Source: Neocallimastix lanati (nom. inval.) (lineage: Eukaryota > Neocallimastigomycota > Neocallimastigomycetes > Neocallimastigales > Neocallimastigaceae). From it: a stretch of DNA of 64,000 nt. The notes beneath the pieces are model-generated. The model was not told the DNA's origin and made no database searches. It saw only the letters and a list, made by a program, of their open reading frames with translations. Position numbers and translations under genes: made by a program. Position 1 is the first letter of the stretch; the number at the start of each line of letters is the position of its first letter. Below, piece by piece: positions 63,141 to 64,000 of this stretch. The DNA is taken from contig JACVTC010000097.1 in assembly GCA_016946835.1 (NCBI GenBank), positions 189,001-253,000 of the forward strand. The letters run 5' to 3'.

Positions 63141-64000
63141 TAGAGAAAACTTTATTTAATTTATAATAATTAAATTAAACAAATGGTAAAATTTATTATA
63201 TTATATGTATATGAATATTTAATATAGAGGTCTATATTTTTCTACTTATTACAAATATATATTCTTAAATAAATAATAAAAATTTTGAGAAAATTATCCA
63301 AATTTCATATATATATATGAATTTTAATTTTTCTTTACACCTCAGTTATATTTATTTATAATATTCATATAAAAATATACCAAATACTTATAATACTACG
63401 ACTTACATACTAAATATAAGTTTATAGAAAACTTCATATTAATATTATTTCTATTCTAAATTAATTATATTGTATAAATAATTGTACTATATTTATTAAA
63501 TTCATTTATATTAAATAATAATTATATTTGATTAAATATTTAATCAAAGTATAAAACCATGATTAAAAAATAAATTTTATTATACATTTTTCCAGTCTAA
63601 AATGATATAAAAAATGTTTTTTTTTTTTTTCTTTTTTTTTTTTTTTGATAAATAATTAATAGCATAATAATATTAGCATTGATGCTTATAATAATGAATA
63701 TATATATTAAACTACTAAATATTATTTTTATTAATAAATAATTAATAATAAATAATAATAAAAAAAAAATAATAAATAATAAATAATAAATAATAATAAT
63801 AAAATATAATAATAGAATATAATTTATAATAGATTATTTTTAATTTTGTCATTTAATTCATAAATACCATGAAAAAATAAATACTTGCAACATAAATTTG
63901 AATAATAATTAAAAAGTAGTAAGAAATATATAATAAATAATATATAAATATAAAAAAAAAGAAAAAAAAAAAAAAAATTTCTTTTTTTTTTTTTTTTTTA
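62216..64000. other. Gene-free AT-rich right end
   Basis: Contains a (TTA)n array at 62438-62530, poly-T at 63091-63135 and TAAATAA runs near 63730-63830. No gene, RNA or element boundary was found up to the window edge. Confidence 0.7.

Overview
This window looks like nuclear DNA of an anaerobic gut fungus (Neocallimastigomycota, e.g. Neocallimastix, Piromyces, Anaeromyces or Orpinomyces). The evidence is extreme A+T richness with endless poly-A/T tracts and ATT/ATTT microsatellites, short AT-rich introns, and a secreted GH5 cellulase carrying three fungal dockerins (the CBM10-like cysteine modules of fungal cellulosomes). Genus and species are not decided by the sequence.

I can build seven intact-looking protein genes. 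They are two paralogous nucleotide-sugar transporters (4875-6526 + and 22197-23593 +), two paralogous receptors fusing a bacterial-type solute-binding domain to a class C 7-TM GPCR core (8506-11716 - and 37038-40089 +), a dockerin-bearing GH5 endoglucanase (27326-29528 -), an intronless bacterial-type aldo/keto reductase (32805-33788 -) and a three-HMG-box protein (48401-50385 -). I assembled exons by hand from frame, splice sites and paralogue comparison. The transporter and receptor pairs share intron positions, phases and several exon lengths, which makes those models strong. A third, dead receptor copy lies at 45223-45780.

Between the genes lie mobile-element remains. A 2.84-kb MULE DNA transposon (42041-44879) has a decayed transposase and a 9-bp target duplication. 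Its 304-bp MITE derivative (13600-13903) has its own perfect 9-bp target duplication. A second MULE relic (17793-19275) and a truncated MITE (19443-19605) are also present. Other relics are a Ty3/gypsy pol (14530-15790) broken by homopolymer tracts, a LINE 3' end (46795-47525), and an unrecognised dispersed repeat with at least four copies. There is also a minisatellite with 19 spacer units (16310-17640), a 367-bp fold-back palindrome (20607-20973), a hairpin-rich island (40624-42031), and a diverged tandem duplication of several kb in the gene-free right end (55190-61560).

The genes fit the biology of a plant-fibre degrader: a cellulosomal glucanase outside the cell, surface receptors that could sense released sugars or oligosaccharides, and Golgi sugar-nucleotide import for glycosylation of secreted proteins. 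That functional link is inference; the sequence shows only co-location. No tRNA, rRNA, CRISPR array or operon was seen.
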